Part shown: in pieces, positions 6,285-8,092 of the stretch | How positions within the stretch are numbered: the first letter of the stretch is position 1 | Layout: the number at the start of each line of letters is the position of its first letter | Origin: Armatimonadota bacterium | GTDB taxonomy: Bacteria > Armatimonadota > Fimbriimonadia > Fimbriimonadales > Fimbriimonadaceae | Assembly (NCBI GenBank): GCA_003516955.1 | Contig: DPBN01000132.1 | Coordinates: 1 to 8,092 of the forward strand | Reading direction: 5' to 3' | Length of the DNA stretch: 8,092 nucleotides | Made by a program: the position numbers and the translations under genes | Notes under the pieces: model-generated | What the model was told of the DNA's origin: nothing | Seen by the model: the letters and a program-made list of their open reading frames with translations, nothing else | Database searches by the model: none

Positions 6285-7298
6285 ATGGCCCAACCCGCAG
6301 AACTGACCATCGAAGAATCCCCGGCGGAACTCGAAGAGCTTTACCGCCAGATGCTGTTCATCCGGCACTTCGAGGAGAAGTGCAACCAGGTGTACCGAAT
6401 GGGCAAGGCGGGGGGATACCTCCACGTCTACATCGGCATGGAGGCCACGGCGGTCGGCTGGCTCAGCATGCTGCGCAAGGACGACTACGTGATCACTGCC
6501 TACCGCGACCACGCGCAGGCCCTGTTGATGGGCAACGACCCTGTTGCCGTGATGGCTGAGATCATGGGCCGCCGCGGCGGGACGAGCAAGGGCAAGGGCG
6601 GCTCGATGCACCTGTACGACATCCCGCACAACTTCTTCGGGGGCTGGGGGATCGTCGGGGGGCACATTCCGCTCGGAGCCGGCCTCGCGTTCGCGTCGAA
6701 GTACAAGGGCGAGGACCGGGTGACCCTCAACTTCCTCGGCGACGGAGCCTCGAACGCCGGCGTTTTCTACGAGACGCTCAACATGGCCGGCCTCTGGGAT
6801 CTGCCCTGCATCTTCCTCATCGAGAACAACGAGTTCGCAATGGGCACCAGGCTGGAGTACCACGCGGCGAACGTGGAGCTCCATCGCAAAGGCTACCCGT
6901 TCGGCATCCGGCACGAGCGGATGGACGGCATGGACGTGCTGGCCGTCCGAAAGGCCGCGCGGCGCATCATCGACTACGTCCGGAACGAGCAGAGGCCCTA
7001 CCTGGTGGAGGTGATGAACTACCGCTTCGCCGGGCACGGCGCCGCCGACAACGACCAGAGCCTCTATCGGACGCCGGACGAGGTGGAGGCGGCGAAGGCG
7101 AGAGACCCCATCAAGCTGCTCGAGAACGTGATCCTGGCGCAAAGGGTGCTCACGCCGGAACAGATCGAGGCCATTCACTCCGAGATCGAGGACCAAGTCC
7201 AGGAGATCTACGAGAAGGCGGACGCGATGCCGTTCCCCGATCCCGAGGAGGTCTACGACAACGTGTACACCGACATGGAAGTGGAGAAAGGGCACTGA
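6285..7298 (+). CDS. pdhA: Pyruvate dehydrogenase E1 component, alpha subunit
   Basis: Thiamine-diphosphate-dependent alpha subunit of the heterotetrameric E1 of the pyruvate dehydrogenase complex, which decarboxylates pyruvate and passes the acetyl group to E2 lipoamide; cytoplasmic. The 337 residues show the family in order: 'MLFIRHFEEKCNQVYRMGKAGGYLHVYIGMEA' (23-54, cited by ends), 'YRDHAQALLMG' (73-83), 'GGTSKGKGGSMHL' (98-110), 'GIVGGHIPLGAGLAFA' (122-137), and the ThDP motif starting GDGASNAG (152-159) and ending at NN (181-182). The active-site loop 'YRFAGHGAADN' keeps His251. It resembles mitochondrial-type PDH E1 alpha more than 2-oxoisovalerate or acetoin enzymes, though those relatives remain possible. 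An in-frame ATG at 6243 would add 14 residues (Gly/Arg-rich, not family-like). I prefer 6285, behind AGGGGAG, although that spacing is short. The stop overlaps the pdhB start by one base (TGATG). Confidence 0.92.
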   Translation: MAQPAELTIEESPAELEELYRQMLFIRHFEEKCNQVYRMGKAGGYLHVYIGMEATAVGWLSMLRKDDYVITAYRDHAQALLMGNDPVAVMAEIMGRRGGTSKGKGGSMHLYDIPHNFFGGWGIVGGHIPLGAGLAFASKYKGEDRVTLNFLGDGASNAGVFYETLNMAGLWDLPCIFLIENNEFAMGTRLEYHAANVELHRKGYPFGIRHERMDGMDVLAVRKAARRIIDYVRNEQRPYLVEVMNYRFAGHGAADNDQSLYRTPDEVEAAKARDPIKLLENVILAQRVLTPEQIEAIHSEIEDQVQEIYEKADAMPFPDPEEVYDNVYTDMEVEKGH

Positions 7299-8092
7299 TG
7301 GCGATCAAGGAGATGACCTACCGGGAAGCCGTCCGCCAGGCCATGGTGGACGAGATGGAGCGCGACCCGAACGTGTTCCTGATGGGAGAGGACATTGGTC
7401 GCTATCAGGGCACGTTCCGCGTGACGCAGGGCCTCTTCAACCAGTTCAAGCAGGTCCGCGTGCTGGACACCCCGATCACCGAACCGGGCATCGTGGGCTT
7501 GGCCACCGGGGCGGCGATGGTCGGTCTTCGACCGATCGTCGAAATGATGACGATGTCCTTCTCAATTCTCGCGCTGGACCAGATCATCAACCACTCGGCG
7601 AAGGTTCACTACATGACGGCAGGGCAGGCGTGCGTTCCGCTGGTGATCCGCGGTCCGGGGGGGGCGGCCAACCAGCTGAGCGCCCAGCACAGCCACTCGA
7701 TGGAGGGCTGGTACGCGCACGTGCCCGGGCTGAAGGTGGTCGCGCCGGCTTTCCCGGCAGACGCCTACGGCATGCTGAAGACGGCCGTGCGCGACGACAA
7801 CCCGGTCATCTTCACGGAGCATCCGACGCTGTACGGCGTCAAGGGCGAGGTGCCGGTCGACATGGACTACCTCGTGCCGTTCGGCAAGGCGAACGTCGTT
7901 CGACAGGGTTCCGACATCAGCCTCATCGCCTACAGCAAGATGGTTCACGTGTGCCTGGAGGCTGCGGAGGCGCTGGCAGCCGAGGGAATCCAGGCGGAGG
8001 TGGTGGACGTGCGCTCGCTGCTCCCCTTGGACGTGGAGACGATCTACGCCTCGGTCCGGCGGACCCACCGGGCGGTGGTGGTGTACGAGGAC
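7298..8092 (+). CDS. pdhB: Pyruvate dehydrogenase E1 component, beta subunit, 5' part
   Basis: Beta subunit of the same E1 heterotetramer; it supplies the catalytic glutamate and half of the ThDP site. The gene is open to the window end, giving 265 of an expected 325 or so residues. Family segments are 'EAVRQAMVDEMERDPNVFLMGEDIG' (10-34, cited by ends), 'LDTPITEPGIVGLATGAAMVGLRPI' (56-80, cited by ends) with Glu62 at the cofactor-activating position, 'FSILALDQIINHSAK' (88-102), 'VPLVIRGPGGAANQLSAQHS' (113-132), 'PGLKVVAPAFPADAYGMLK' (143-161), and the C-terminal-domain start 'ISLIAYSKMV'. The similarity to mitochondrial-type PDH beta is strong, including 'RGP.GA....AQHS'. The ATG at 7298 overlaps the pdhA stop (TGATG), and AAGGG at 7288-7292 lies 5 nt upstream, so coupled translation is expected. 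An E2 dihydrolipoamide acetyltransferase gene probably follows beyond the window. Confidence 0.95.
   Translation, partial: MAIKEMTYREAVRQAMVDEMERDPNVFLMGEDIGRYQGTFRVTQGLFNQFKQVRVLDTPITEPGIVGLATGAAMVGLRPIVEMMTMSFSILALDQIINHSAKVHYMTAGQACVPLVIRGPGGAANQLSAQHSHSMEGWYAHVPGLKVVAPAFPADAYGMLKTAVRDDNPVIFTEHPTLYGVKGEVPVDMDYLVPFGKANVVRQGSDISLIAYSKMVHVCLEAAEALAAEGIQAEVVDVRSLLPLDVETIYASVRRTHRAVVVYED

Noticed and set aside
6168..7295. Minus-strand open frame (375 codons) opposite pdhA
   Set aside because: Mirror reading of a highly conserved gene, His/Val/Asp-rich with no recognisable domain. It is a compositional artefact.
1..8092. Mobile element, CRISPR array, tRNA/rRNA, toxin-antitoxin or defence system
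   Set aside because: No terminal repeats, regular repeat-spacer pattern, transposase or recombinase motifs, or tRNA-like folds were seen when reading the window. The genes are metabolic, transport and RNA-processing types.

Overview
The window is GC-rich, densely coding DNA (genes abut or overlap) that uses the standard bacterial code. It suggests a high-GC bacterium. An Mla-type (MlaF/Ttg2A-like) ABC ATPase hints at a diderm envelope, and the two-subunit (alpha plus beta) pyruvate dehydrogenase E1 excludes the single-chain AceE type of enteric bacteria. I cannot name the phylum from sequence alone. Armatimonadota or a similar deep-branching high-GC lineage would fit, but that is only an impression.

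Left part, plus strand (1-2380): the 3' portion of a family-5 (peptide/nickel type) substrate-binding protein gene, then an ABC ATPase joined to it by an ATGA stop/start overlap, then rph (RNase PH) 9 nt further on. These three look like one transcription unit that starts left of the window.

Middle part, minus strand (2366-6163), read right to left: an aldo/keto reductase, a two-domain alpha/beta-hydrolase whose second domain has lost its nucleophile, and a GNAT/FemAB-like acyltransferase. The last two overlap by 4 nt (ATGA) with a strong Shine-Dalgarno inside the hydrolase tail, so they are almost certainly co-translated. A perfect 10-bp inverted repeat separates the reductase from the hydrolase. 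The acyltransferase and rph converge and overlap by 15 nt, with a small hairpin spanning both stop codons.

Right part, plus strand (6285-8092): pdhA and pdhB, encoding the E1 alpha and beta subunits of pyruvate dehydrogenase, joined by TGATG. pdhB runs off the window end, and an E2 gene probably follows. A short divergent intergenic region (6164-6284) separates this operon from the reductase.

I see no tRNA, rRNA, CRISPR array, insertion sequence, phage gene or obvious defence system. Most genes belong to well-known families. The points most worth a second look are the pairing of an Mla-type ATPase with a peptide-type binding protein, the half-dead tandem hydrolase coupled to an acyltransferase, and the hairpin next to the hydrolase start.
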